This document shows positions 1 through 11,178 of a stretch of 64,000 bases of DNA, piece by piece. The translations under genes were made by a program, and so were the position numbers. The stretch's first letter is position 1; each line of letters begins with the position of its first letter. The notes under the pieces are model-generated. The model did not search any database. It saw only the letters and a list, made by a program, of their open reading frames with translations, and was not told where the DNA came from. Source of the DNA: Vigna angularis (taxonomy: Eukaryota; Streptophyta; Magnoliopsida; Fabales; Fabaceae); the NCBI RefSeq assembly GCF_016808095.1, contig NC_068974.1:3286001-3350000 (forward strand), in the 5' to 3' direction.

Positions 1-1
1 T

Positions 2-892
2 ATCAATGTGCCACCCACGACCTTGAACGTGTTGTCTGCGCCATGGCCCTTTTCGATGTGGGGAATAGATGTCATCGGAGCTATAGAGCCAAAGGCGTCA
101 AATGGACACCGTTTCATATTAGTCGCAATCGATTACTTCACCAAATGGGTTGAGGCTGCTTCTTATGCTAATGTGACTAGAAAGGTGGTGACCAAGTTCA
201 TAAAAAGGGAGTTGATTTGCATATACGGGCTCCCTAATAGGATCATCACTGATAATGCCACTAACTTGAACAACCAGATGATGACAGAGTTATGTGAGGA
301 GTTCAAAATTCATCATCTTAATTCTTCTCCTTATCGTCCAAAGATGAATGGGGCAGTGGAGGCTGCTAACAAAAATATCAAGAAGATTGTGCAGAAGATG
401 GTGGTCACATATAAGGATTGGCATGAAATGTTTCCTTTTGCTTTACATGGTTATCGCACTTCGGTACGAACATCGACTGGGGCAACGCCTTTCTCGCTTG
501 TATATGGAATGGAGGCAGTACTTCCGTTTGAAGTGGAAATTCCGTCCTTACGAGTTTTAATGGAAACCCAATTAGAAGAGGCTGAGTGGGTTCAAGCTCG
601 TTTCGACCAGCTCAGTCTCATCGATGAAAAAAGATTAATAGCAGTATGCCATGGACAATTGTACCAAAGAAGAATGAAGAAGGCATTTGACAAAAAGGTA
701 CACACAAGAGAATTTCATGAAGGTGAACTGGTGTTGAAGAAGATCCTACCTATACAAAAAGATCATAGAGGCAAATGGACTCCAAATTATGAAGGGCCAT
801 TTGTAGTGAAAAAAGCATTTTCTGGTGGGGCACTAATTCTCACGAGAATGGACGGAGAGGAGTTACCATTGCAGTTAATTCTGATGCAGTAA
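2..892 (+). CDS. Ty3-gypsy integrase, C-terminal part of pol (5' truncated by window edge)
   Basis: The open frame enters from the left edge at base 2 and has no true start here. It encodes the retroviral-type integrase core: Asp in the MWGIDVIG segment, Asp in IITDN, and Glu in MNGAVEAANK form the D-D-E triad, all present. A conserved segment with YRTSVRTSTGATPFSLVYGM follows, then a C-terminal part ending near GPFVVKKAFSGGALIL. The enzyme would insert the element's cDNA into the genome. In another frame the closing codons continue to about base 909 with the usual family ending (V-N-S-D-A-V-K-K-F-Y), so a small indel near 872-876 has shortened the tail by about ten residues. The catalytic core is otherwise unbroken, which suggests a fairly young copy. 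Confidence 0.88.
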   Translation: MNVPPTTLNVLSAPWPFSMWGIDVIGAIEPKASNGHRFILVAIDYFTKWVEAASYANVTRKVVTKFIKRELICIYGLPNRIITDNATNLNNQMMTELCEEFKIHHLNSSPYRPKMNGAVEAANKNIKKIVQKMVVTYKDWHEMFPFALHGYRTSVRTSTGATPFSLVYGMEAVLPFEVEIPSLRVLMETQLEEAEWVQARFDQLSLIDEKRLIAVCHGQLYQRRMKKAFDKKVHTREFHEGELVLKKILPIQKDHRGKWTPNYEGPFVVKKAFSGGALILTRMDGEELPLQLILMQ

Positions 893-2632
893 AAAAGTTT
901 TACGCATGATGATTCCGTGATAGTGGTTGCTATTAAAGGGATGTTGATATTATCGTTAAAGATTATTGTACTCTGTGTTTTTTTTAATAAAGGAAGTTCA
1001 CTTGGTTCATTCATATTTTGGTTGTTTGCATTCCATCTGAAATATTGCATGTCACGCTGAGCTGTTAAGTAATCAAGGAAAAATGAAAATGAAAATAAGT
1101 AAACGCATGTTGATAAAAGCATCACAGGTATATCAGGTTGGTGAGCTCGGTCCTGGAGGATGTCGAAAAAGGAAAACGAAAAAAAGGTCACATGTTGAGT
1201 TTGTTGTTAATAAAGTTGTCAAGGACATAGTATTTTCACAAAAAAAAAAAGGAGGGTTTTGAAAAAATACCGTTGGAGAGCCCTTTCTTGATTCAAGGTT
1301 TTGGGTGTAACCGGTGTTCTTTTCTTGATAAAGCGTCTGCATTCACATTACTTGAACCCTATTTTTTCCGTTTCCCACAAGACGAAGGATTTCGCCATAC
1401 GCCTAATATTGGGGCAGTTTTCATCATGTTACATATCACCGATAATCTGTTGATTAGGGAGATAAAAAAAAAGAAGAAAGAAAGAAAGAGAAAACAAAGG
1501 AAACAAAACAAAGCAAAAATAAAGTTGATGTGTCAAGTACTACATAGTTTAGTTTCAGGGTTAAATTCAAGAGAAAGTCAGACAAACAAGATTCAGAGTG
1601 ACGTGTGGCCGTTTTTTTTCGTTACCCAATCGTCAAAAGCAGTTCATCCAATTGCACCCCTTTTGAGCCAAAATGCATAATTGTTTTCATCACCCTAGAC
1701 AAGAATCATTAGCAGGTCGACGTCAATTTAAAAGGGTACATCATAAGCATCCAAAGAAAAAGGAAAAAATGAATGAAAAGGAAAGTATCATAAAGGATCA
1801 CAACAGGGGCAACGAAAAGAATGATCCAAAAGGAAAGAAAGAAAAAACAACAATAAATATGCCGGAAGTTCAAATCCCTAAAGACAGTTGACTGGGCACC
1901 TTGCAAATGATTCTTGTCTAAAGACTTTAACCGTCAAACAATTATTTGGGCCTTCATTATCCTTTCTTTCAAAACCCTTTGACCTTTAGCCACGGTACAA
2001 GCCGATAAAAGTCCACGCTGACTGAAGACTGTTGGTCCTAATCTTTCTCACGAATTTAACTTTGAAACAGAATGATGTGGTGAACGACGCATTCAGTTTT
2101 ATTTTCAAAAAAAAAAAAATAAAATAAAATTGGAGGGAATCCTTCATACCCAAATCTTTTCACTTATCTATTGTGCAAAATTGGGGCGGTATGGGAGCAC
2201 AACATGTTAATAGCACTTTCCCCCAAATGAGGGACACACGTACGTTAATTTTTGCTCACAGAAAATCATTATTCTTCCACATCATACGGGGTTCAAGTTA
2301 ATTTGGATTGCAAAAAAAAAGCGATAAAAAGGATTTTAACTCAGGGTTACACTTTCTTCCTGCTCATTAAAGGGTTCTATACCTATCAACGTTGTTGTTA
2401 AGGAATGCGTTTTGAACGTACATCGTGTTTGATGACAATATTAACAATGGATTCCAAGCATGGAATTTTCAAAAAAAAAAAAAAAATGAAAGTCTCATGT
2501 GTCTATGCATTCATGCACCATCATGACATAACATCATCTCAGAGGGAACGAGGAGAATTGTTTGTAAAATCTTCATGTTTAATTCGGCATTTATCAACTT
2601 TTCAAAGCTACAAATTAAGGTTTTAATTTGCT
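893..2632 (+). other. Noncoding 3' region of the Ogre/Tat element
   Basis: About 1.7 kb between the integrase stop and the tandem array. It has short A-runs and purine-rich stretches (1460-1520, 1740-1860). The short open frames have no recognisable domain and differ on each strand, so I read this as untranslated retrotransposon DNA. Confidence 0.6.
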
Positions 2633-3225
2633 GTTATCGGCCCTCTGCATGGCAATGGTCAGATTTAAATTTTTGTTCTGTGAGTTTGGCCCTCTGCGAG
2701 GCAATGGTCAAATCCAGGTTTTAGTTTTCTGTTATCGACCCTCTGCATGGCAATGGTCGGATTTAAATTTCCGTTCTGTGAGTTTGGCCCTCTGCGAGGC
2801 AATGGTCAAATCCAGGTTTTAATTTTCTGTTATCGGCCTTCTGCATGGCAATGGTCGGATTTAAATTTCTGTTCTGTGAGTTTGGCCCTCTGCGAGGCAA
2901 TGGTCAAATCCAGGTTTTAGTTTTCTGTTATCGACCCTCTGCATGGCAATGGTCGGATTTAAATTTCCGTTCTGTGAGTTTGGCCCTCTGCGAGGCAATG
3001 GTCAAATCCAGGTTTTAATTTTCTGTTATTGACCCTCTACATGACAATGGTCGGATTTAAATTTCCGTTCTGTGAGTTTGGCCCTCTGCGAGGCAATGGT
3101 CAAATCCAGGTTTTAATTTTCTGTTATTGACCCTCTGCATGGCAATGGTCGGATTTAAATTTCTGTTCTGTGAGTTTGGCCCTCTGCGAGGCAATGGTCA
3201 AATCCAGGTTTTAGTTTTTGTTATT
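2633..3225 (+). repeat. 98-bp tandem array (two 49-bp half-units) in the retroelement 3' UTR
   Basis: The marker GTTATCG or GTTATTG recurs at 2633, 2731, 2829, 2927, 3025 and 3123, an exact 98-bp period for six copies, with a degenerate end near 3219. Each unit is two related 49-bp halves: one has CCTCTGCATGGCAATGGTC, the other CCTCTGCGAGGCAATGGTC. It is therefore a dimeric higher-order repeat. Copies differ by only a few bases, which implies recent amplification. Confidence 0.95.
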
Positions 3226-3389
3226 GATACTTTACTTGACATTGGTCATTTGGCATCGTGACTTGAATTATTTTGTTCGTTTTCTTTCATGATTGAAACC
3301 CGGACAAAATTAATGTCTTTATCTTTACTTAGCTTTACTTAAATAATACGAAAAGATTAAATTTTCATATTATTTAGTAATATCTAAGT

Positions 3390-3402
3390 AAAGAGGGGCA
3401 GC
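3390..3402 (+). promoter_or_regulatory. Polypurine tract priming plus-strand DNA synthesis
   Basis: A purine run (AAAGAGGGGCAG) lies directly before the TGTCAACA start of the LTR. This is where a polypurine tract must sit to prime plus-strand synthesis during reverse transcription. Confidence 0.8.
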
Positions 3403-4794
3403 TGTCAACACTCAATTTTGTCCGGGTTGAAAAAAAAAATGTGTTTTTATTTTATTTTTATTTTTATTTTACCTTTTTGTTTTACTCTACTTTTATGTAT
3501 TTAGATTTTTGCTTTTAATTCAATTTCTATTTTTCTTATCTTCAATTTGTTTTAATAGAATTAATTAAAAATTTAGAAAAATAAAATTAAAACTGAAAAT
3601 AATTAAAAAAATAAAATAAAATTGAAAAAAAAATAGAAAACGTGGAAAAGGGCGCGTATGGAAGGCGTGTCTGAGGGGAGGGGACAAGGTGGTTAAGGAG
3701 AATTTTTCCAAGATTTTTGGAAAAAGGGGGACCAGGTAGTTAGAAGGGGATTTTGCCAAGATTTTGGGGGAGCAGAATTTTGTTGGATCAGAGAGAGAAA
3801 AAAGGAAAAAGGGTGCACACGAGAAACCATCATCTGGGATCATCACCCAGAATCATCATCGGCACTGGCACCGGCAAGAGGAGGTCACCGGATACACAGC
3901 TAGCAGTTGCAGCAGCCATAGCAGCAGGTAGGTCTTTTGTTCACCTGTATGTTCAAATTCATCATGTATGCTTACTGCATAAGCTCCATGCACCCCTGTC
4001 TCGCCAGCCCATGCACCATTGTCACAGAATCATCTATCCCACTCATGCTCATATGCACACTACACACTCATCATTTCCAATACCAAATGGACAAGATTCA
4101 ACCAACATTAAACCCATCAGTAAACATTAAAAAATTAGGGGAGGCAGAGAGGGAAAAAATGGTGTTGCAGGGGGGCATTAGGCCTTCGAGAAAATCCTCG
4201 AATGGGGAGGAAGAGGGTGGCTGATTGTTTCGTGGTTGGCGGTTTGGAAGTAGTAGTCTGCTGTGTGGTGGTGGCAGTGGCGTCGCTAAGGTCGTCCTGG
4301 TAGGTGATAGTGACCGTGTGGGTGGCCGAGGAGGTGGACGAGTATAGGCACGGAGGGGGGGGGGGAACATTATCGTGACAGTGGTCGTGTTCGTCGTGGA
4401 GGTTTTAGCAATGGTGAAGTTGATGTTGATGGATGATGATAGCACGAGCGGATCAGAGATGAAGACGGAGGAAAACCATCCCTGAGAATCTCTGGTTTTC
4501 GAAGAGAGAGAAGTGGAGACGGTGGTGTCTTGGCGGACGGTGGTTCTGGTGGTGCGAGGGGTAGCCGGAGAGGCCAAGGCGCGTTTTGTTTGAGGTGACG
4601 GTGGCCGGCTATGGCAGAGGTGGTGATCAGTTGTGGTGCTGAACAAGAGACCTTGAATCTCTGGAGAAGGTGCGAACTGGCGTGAAGGAGTGGGAATGAG
4701 GATGAATCTCTGAACCCCTAGGAAATTCTAGGTTAGAAAGCATTGGACTGGGCCAGGCCCAGAAATGAGCGTACGTCCGGGAGCCTTGGGCCTC

Positions 4795-5510
4795 TTTTGG
4801 AACGCTCGTTATATAGCGTCCGTTCGCCATCTCCCCAACACGAACGCTCGTTATCAAAATGAACGAGCGCTCGTTAAACTTAAGCCTTTTAGACCGTTCG
4901 CTCATCCTTCTCACTAACGAACGTTCGTTATCCAAACGAATGAGCGCTCGTTAGCTAAAGGAATGAGCGTTCGTTAACCTTAAGCCTTTACGTCCGTTCG
5001 CCATTCAATAACGAACGTTCGTCCTTAAGCTTCCATTTTTGAACGTCCGTTCGTCATGTCAATAACGAACGTTCGTCCTTAAGCTTCCATTTTTGACCGT
5101 CCGTTCGTCGTTTCAAACAACGAGCGTTCGTCCTTAAGCTTCCATATCTGAACGTCCGTTCGTCATGTCAATAACGAACGTTCGTCCTTAAGCTTCCATT
5201 TTGAACGTCCGTTCGTCATGTCAGTAACGAACGTTCGTCCTTAAGCTTCCATTGTTGAACGTTCGTTCGTCATTTCAATAACGAGCGTTCGTCACTCAGC
5301 CTCAATTTCTCAATGTCCGTTCGTCATCTCTTCAACGAGCGTTCGTTATTCAGCCTTCGTTCCCAACGTCCGTCCGTTATATCTCTCGACGAACGCTCGT
5401 CATTCAGCTCACATTTCTAAACGTCCGTCCGTTATATCCCCCAACGGACGTTCGTCCTCTCCCCAACGAACGCTCGCTATCCTTAATATTGTCCCCAACG
5501 TCCGTTCAGT
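4795..5510 (+). repeat. CpG-rich palindromic tandem array, about 54-bp period, within the LTR
   Basis: Copies of GTCCTTAAGCTTCCAT start at about 5021, 5075, 5130, 5184 and 5237, a 53-55 bp period. More diverged copies lie on both sides. Each unit carries a palindrome around AACGAACGTTCGTT and a second CGTCCGTTCGTC motif. Many CpG sites survive in an otherwise CpG-poor region. Confidence 0.9.
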
Positions 5511-5649
5511 CTCTCCAATTTCTTTTGTTTATTTATTTTTCTTTATTGTCTTATTTTATTTTGTTCTATTTATTTATTTTAGACATTTACTTATTCTAAA
5601 ATATATATTTAATAATACAATATTTATAGTTTAAATAAAAAGAATTTAA

Positions 5650-6225
5650 TAAAAATATTTTGAAAAGGTTTAAGCACACGTGCGACCGCTCGCGTAGGCC
5701 TTGTGCTGAAAATCTTTTCCTTTTCTTTTACAAAAAGTTAAAAATCAAATAAAAATATTTTGAAAAGGTTTAAGCACACGTGCGACCGCTCGCGTAGGCC
5801 TTGTGCTGAAAATCTTTTCCTTTTCTTTTACAAAAAAGTTAAAAATCAAATAAAAAACATTTTGAAAAGGTTTAAGCACACGTGCGACCGCTCGCGTAGG
5901 CCTTGTGCTGAAAATCTTTTCCTTTTCTTCTACAAAAATTAAAAATCAAATAAAAATATTTTGAAAAGGTTTAAGCACACGTGCGACCGCTCGCGTAGGC
6001 CTTGTGCTGAAAATCTTTTCCTTTTCTTTTACAAAAGTTAAAAATCAAATAAAAACATTTTGAAAAGGTTTAAGCACACGTGCGACCGCTCGCGTAGGCC
6101 TTGTGCTAAAAAACCTTTTCCTTTTCTTTTACAAAAGTTAAAAAGCAAATAAAAATATTTTGAAAAGGTTTAAGCACACGTGCGACCGCTCGCGTAGGCC
6201 TTGTGCTAGAAAACATTTTCCTTCT
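5650..6225 (+). repeat. About 100-bp tandem array, six copies, within the LTR
   Basis: TGAAAAGGTTTAAGCACACG recurs at 5661, 5761, 5863, 5962, 6061 and 6161, a spacing of 99-102 bp. Every copy has CACACGTGCGACCGCTCGCG, which includes a CACGTG G-box, followed by a T-rich run. Length differences lie mostly in the A- and T-runs. The short frames at 5760-5942 and 6160-6411 are artefacts of this array. Confidence 0.95.
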
Positions 6226-6267
6226 TTATTAAAAATACTAAAATATTCCCAAACTACAAGTAATCTC

Positions 6268-6472
6268 TCAGCTAGAACTACGTTACCCTTGATTCTTCAC
6301 CAAAAATGGAGATACGTAGGAGCAAGGCCAGTCCTTGTCAGGTTCATTTCCCAAAAATACAAAATCATTTCCAAACAAATTTCTCAAACAGTTTCAGAAA
6401 GAACTACGTAACCCTGATTTCTCATTTTGAATGAGAATACGTAGGAGCAAGGTCAATCCTTGTCGGGCCCAA
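6268..6472 (+). repeat. Duplicated hairpin motif near the LTR 3' end
   Basis: Two copies of a block of about 70 bp start near 6276 and 6401. Each opens GAACTACGT and closes ATACGTAGGAGCAAGG, so ACTACGT and ACGTAG can pair as a stem around a loop of about 30 bases. Similar motifs lie near the end of other legume Tat/Ogre LTRs, as I recall them. A role in RNA 3'-end formation or packaging is only a guess. Confidence 0.7.
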
Positions 6473-6780
6473 AAAACTAAAAAATATATTTTGTTTATTT
6501 AGACTTTTATTTTAGGGGATAGTTAAACATTTTGAAAACCACCTCACATTCGCGTATTTAGTTAAAGGTACTGCTTTTGGGCAGGCGCTGTAGGGTGCTA
6601 ACACCTTCCCTACGCGTAACCGACTCCCGAACCTAGAATATGGTTTTCGCGGACTGTGTCTTATTATTTTATGGTTTTTCCGTAGTTTTCCATAATAAAC
6701 TATGGTGGCGACTCCAAAATCTCTTTTCGAAAACCCGTTTCTTTTTGGATCGTCGTCCCGTCGCGATTCTGGTTGCGACA

Positions 6781-7140
6781 CATACCATTTCTAGTCTTTT
6801 CCATTTCCAAGTGCCTTCAATACCAAAGTCCAACCTTGTAATTACTTGTGAATTTATCTTTTTGCACATATTCTTAAATGATGAGTTGTTCTTGAGTCTA
6901 GATGAGTTGTTAATCGCACAATTTTCTAGTATTACGAGTCTCTTGGGAAAACGATACCTGGTCTTACCACGGTTTATTACTTGAACGATTTGGTGCACTT
7001 GCCAAAGAGTTTAACAGGTTTGCGGAGAGACATGTGGTGCTTTAGAATCACAAATACAGTGCGACTAGTCAGTGGCTGAAGCAAGAAGACGAAAAGTTGA
7101 TTGTTAAGACTTGAGTTCTTGAAAATTAAGTGTTTGAAGA
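6781..7140 (+). other. Unassigned spacer with a retroelement-like segment
   Basis: This stretch separates the Ogre LTR from the copia gag. At 6940-7000 it has a phrase (ACGATACCTGGTCTTACCAC, then GGTGCACTTGCC) that I associate with untranslated parts of legume Ty3-gypsy elements. It may be older retroelement DNA split by the insertions. No copia 5' LTR or primer-binding site was found. Confidence 0.4.
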
Positions 7141-10100
7141 ATGGTAGAGAGCGATATCTCAACATCTAATCTTCCAATACTCAAAGAAGAACTACAATAG
7201 ATGGAGCACTCAAATGAAAGTGTTGTTCAAGTTTCAAGATGTGAGTGACGTTATTGAAGGAGATGACCGAGAGCTTGGTCTTGGTGTTACAGAAGATCAC
7301 AAAGCTATGATCAGAAAGAAGGAAAATAAGGAACTATTCATCATTCATCAATGTGTTGACGATGCACATTTTGAGAAGATTCAGAATGTGAGTACTGTCA
7401 GAGAAGCCTATAGTATACTTGTTCGTTGTCATGCAGGAGGGGAGAGGATCAAGAAAGTGAAGCTTTAAACCCTTAGAAATGGAGGACATCAATCGGTTTG
7501 GTGAGTATTTTAATCAATACTGACCATAACGAATCGAATGAAAGGGTGCGGGGAATCCATCAATGATATGATGATCATGGAGAGAATTATGAGATCGTTA
7601 CCACGAAAGTTTGACTATATAGTTATTGCAATAGAAGAGTCTAAAGATCTTTCAAAGATGAAGATTGAAGAGCTTCAGAGTTCACTAGAAGCCCATGAAA
7701 TGAGGATGATTGATAGGAATCCAGTCAACAACGATGAACAGGCCTTCAAAGTGCACCATTCAAGAAATGATGAGAAGAAAAAGTCAAAGAAGTGGAAAGG
7801 GAAACATACAAAAGGGAGTTGGAAGGATTATAAGACTAAGGATGATCAGGATGATAAGTCTGTATTAGTGGAGAAAGATAGAAGAGTAGAGAAGAATTAT
7901 CCAAAGAAGGATAAAAGAAGTATCGAATGCTTCAACTGTCACAAGTATGGACATTTCTCATATGAGTGTTATGCGGAGAAAGGGAAACAGAAGAAACATC
8001 AAGGAAAAGAAGCGCGTGTTGCTCAGGAGGATTCAGATTCAGAACTGCTAACCTTGATGGTGACTACTTCGGTTGAAAGCTCTAGTTCTTATGCTGACTT
8101 ATGGTACCTAAACTCTGGGTGCTCAAACCATATGACGTGCCATCAAGAATGGCTAATCAATTTTGATGCCATGAAGAAGAGTAAAGTAAAGTTTGCAGAT
8201 GACAGTACTCTGAAGGTGGAGGGCATGGGATATGTTTTCGAAGGAAGAATAGCTCGCATGCTATGATCACTGGCGTGCTTCTTGTTCCTAACATGAAGTG
8301 CAATCTGTTAAGTGTTGGACAGTTGATCCAAAGAGGGTTTAAAGTGGTGATGGAAGATAACAAGGTCGAGCTATTTGATGGTGACAATAATTTGATCTTG
8401 AAAAGCAAGATTTCCAAGAACAGAACATTTCAGATTAGCCTGGAAGCGGTAGAAAGTTCTGAGTGCATGACTTTAGTGAAGAATCGTGATGAGAGCTGGC
8501 TATGGCACCTGAGGTATGGTCATCTAAATTTCAAGAGTTTGCAGCAACTCAATATGAAGGAAATTGTTTCTGGCCTGCCTGGAATCATCTTGCCAGAGGA
8601 GGTTTGCGAAACCTGTATGGCTGGAAACAGACGAGAAAATCTTTTAAAACCCACTTAAGCATGAGAGCAAAGGATTGTCTAGGAGTAGTACATTCAGACA
8701 TTTGTGGTCCAATTAAGGTGCCTGCAGTTGTTGGAAATAGGTACTTCATCACATTCATTGATGAATATAGTAGGATGATCTGGGTGTATTTGATTAAAGT
8801 GAAGAGTGACACATTAGAAATCTTCATACGATTTAAGGCACATGTTGAAAGGGAAAGTGGTAGACAGCTGAAGATACTCAGGATAGACGGGGGAGGAGAA
8901 TATACCTTTGCCGCTTTCGAGAGTCACTGCCAGATGCATGAGATCACTCATGAAATCACCGCTCCATACACTCCTCAGCATAACGGGCTTGCAAAAAGGA
9001 GGAACTGAACGATTCTCAGCATGACTAGAAGCATGTTGAAGGAGAAGGCGTTGCCACGAAAGTTGTGGGGCGAGGCAGTGTCCACAGCTGCCCACTTGCT
9101 TAACAGGTGTCCAACGAAGAAGCTAGAGGGAAATGTGCCACTTGAGGCGTGAACAGGTGAGAGGCTGACAATTGGCCATTTGAAAGTGTTTGGCTCACTC
9201 ACATTCGTGCATGTCTCGGATCAGAAGAGATCAAAGTTGGAGGATAAAAGTAGGGCGATGTTGTTCATTGGTTATCACCCCACTGGTGCTTACAAACTCT
9301 TTGATCCAGTTGAAGAGAAAGTTACCTTGAGCAGAGACGTGGTGGTTCTAGAAGACAAAAGTTGGGATTGGAATTAGAACCACACCAGTCTGGTGAAGAC
9401 CAAGATAGTGGAGGATGCTGATAACTCTATCTCAACAGAGTTAGAAACGACATTGGAAGACAAGAGGCGAGTGCCGAATAGTGAAACTAGCAGACCACGA
9501 AGACAGCGAGTGCAACCACAAAAATGTGGTGAGTGTGAAGTTTACTCAGATGCACAAATCGGTAATGAAGGAGATTTGGTTCACATGGCTTTGTTGGCTA
9601 GAGCAGAACCTATACATGAAGTTGAGGCATTGAAAGAACCGGTGTGGGGAAATGCAATGAAAGAAGAGATCGAATCCATTGAGAAAAATGGAACATGGCG
9701 GCTTGTTAATCTTCCAGCTGGGAAGAAGAGTATTGAAGTGAAGTACGTGTTCAAATGCAAGCTAAAGCTTGATGGATCAGTCTCCAAGTATAAAGCCAGA
9801 CTGGTGGCAAAGGGCTTCCTCTAGAGGCAAGGCTTAGATTTCACTGAGGTGTTTGTGCCAGTTGAAAGGATGGAGACTATTCGATTGGTAGTAGCTGTGG
9901 CATGCGTAAGGTGCTGGTCTTTGTTCCAGCTCGATGTGAAGTCCGCCTTTCTCCATGGTCCATTGGAAGAAGAAGTATATGTACAACAACCACCTGGGTT
10001 TGTTGACAAAGGTAGAGAACACCAGGTGTACAAGCTGCAAAAGGCATTATATGGATTAAGACAAGCTCCTAGGACATGGAATAAGCGCATTGACTTGTTC

Positions 10101-11167
10101 CTGCTGAAGCTCAATTTTGCCAGATGTGTGGTTGAACACGGTATTTACTTAAAAGAGGGTGAAGGAGAGGACTTGTTGATCATCTACTTGTACGTGGATG
10201 ATTTGCTCATCACTGGATCAAATCCAAAATGTATAGACGAGTTGAAGAGGGTTATACAGTCAGAGTTTGAGATGACTGACTTAGGCAAGTTGAGCTACTT
10301 CTTGGGCTTGGAGTTCACCTATACTACAACAAGGTTGATCTTGCATAAGAAGAAATATGTTAAGGAGTTGCTAGAGAGATTCGGCATGACTATGTGTAAC
10401 TCAACAAGGAGTCCAATCGAAGTAAATCTGAAGTTGGTGAATAATGAAAATGAAGAAGATGCTGAAGAAACCGTGTTTAAGCATATTGTAGGCCTCTATG
10501 ATTTTTATGCAATAGTAGACCAGACTTGTCATTTAATGTGGGACTGATAAGTAGGTTTATGGACAGTCCAAAGAAATTGCATATGCTTGCAGCCAAGAGG
10601 GTGTTGAGGTACGTTAGAGGCACTACAGACTTTGGGATATTATTTCCAATTGGAAGTAATAAGAATGATGTAGGAGACTTGAAACTTGTTGGCTTCACGG
10701 ATTCAAACCATGGTGGTGATTGTGTTGAGAGGAAAAGTACATCAGGTTATATATTCATGCTAAATGGTTCACCCATTTCATGGTGTTCCAAGAAGCAGCC
10801 AGTGGTGGCGCTATCCAATTATGAAGCGGAATACATAGCACATAGTTATGCAGCATGTCAAGGGGTATGACTGGAGGAAGTGCTGAAAGAATTGATTATT
10901 CTTGTGAAAGCACCGTTGCATCTTAGAATTGATAATATGTCTGCCATAAATCTTTCCAAAAATCCCGTGAGCCATGGTAGAAGTAAGCACATGGAGATGA
11001 AATACCACTTCCTTAGAGATATGGTGAAGAAAGGAAGAATAAAGTTGGTGTACTGCAACACTGAAACACAATTAGCATATGTCTTTACAAAAGTTGTAAA
11101 CATTGAGAGATTTGGATGGTTGAGAGAGAAAATTGGAGTTAAATCCATTTGTGAATGTTCGACTTGA
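7141..11167 (+). pseudogene. Ty1-copia gag-pol polyprotein, decayed
   Basis: One polyprotein can be followed through several frames. Gag starts at the ATG at 7141 and changes frame near 7200 and 7470. A CCHC zinc knuckle (CFNCHKYGHFSYEC) lies near 7930. The protease segment at about 8100 reads LWYLNSGCSNHM, so the catalytic Asp has become Asn. The integrase has its HHCC pre-domain (WHLRYGHL...CETCMAG) and HSDICGP, but the catalytic Glu near 8990 has become Lys (NGLAKRRN). A stop lies at 9822. Reverse transcriptase keeps YVDD (10,193-10,204) and ends in a frame change near 10,500. RNase H follows at 10,526-11,167 with a stop near 10,868. With stops, frameshifts and two lost active-site residues, it cannot make a working protein. 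Confidence 0.92.
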
Positions 11168-11178
11168 GGAGGAATATT

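Larger units (their letters stand above)
1..6780 (+). mobile_element. Ogre/Tat-type Ty3-gypsy retrotransposon, 3' part
   Basis: This is the 3' part of a large LTR retrotransposon that runs off the left edge. In order it shows the integrase end, about 1.7 kb of noncoding DNA, a 98-bp tandem array, a polypurine tract and a 3.4-kb LTR bounded by TGTC...GACA. An integrase followed by a long, repeat-bearing 3' untranslated region and a very long LTR is typical of the Ogre/Tat lineage, and the integrase reads like that group. The 5' LTR, gag, protease and reverse transcriptase lie outside the window, so the target-site duplication cannot be checked. Confidence 0.88.
3403..6780 (+). repeat. 3' LTR of the Ogre/Tat element (3378 bp)
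   Basis: The LTR starts TGTCAACA just after the polypurine tract and ends TTGCGACA, giving a TGTC/GACA terminal inverted repeat. It contains an AT-rich part with a purine-rich stretch (3540-3840), a G-tract (about 4350-4365), a 54-bp CpG-rich array, a 100-bp array and a duplicated TACGTA hairpin motif near the end. The last 80 bases, with GGTGGCGACTCC and GGTTGCGACA, resemble the ends of other legume Ogre/Tat LTRs as I recall them. Open frames inside it (for example 4098-4646 minus) are low-complexity shadows. Confidence 0.85.

Noticed and set aside
2405..2822. Open frames in and beside the 98-bp array
   Set aside because: They arise from a tandem repeat whose 98-bp period is not a multiple of three, start in random places and have no domain.
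4098..4646. 182-aa minus-strand frame in the LTR
   Set aside because: Low-complexity Ser/Thr/Pro-rich translation of GT-rich LTR DNA; no homology and no support from structure.
5760..6411. Open frames repeating a MKRFKHTCDRSRRPCA-like peptide
   Set aside because: They are products of the 100-bp noncoding array; frame changes with each copy and there is no conserved start context.
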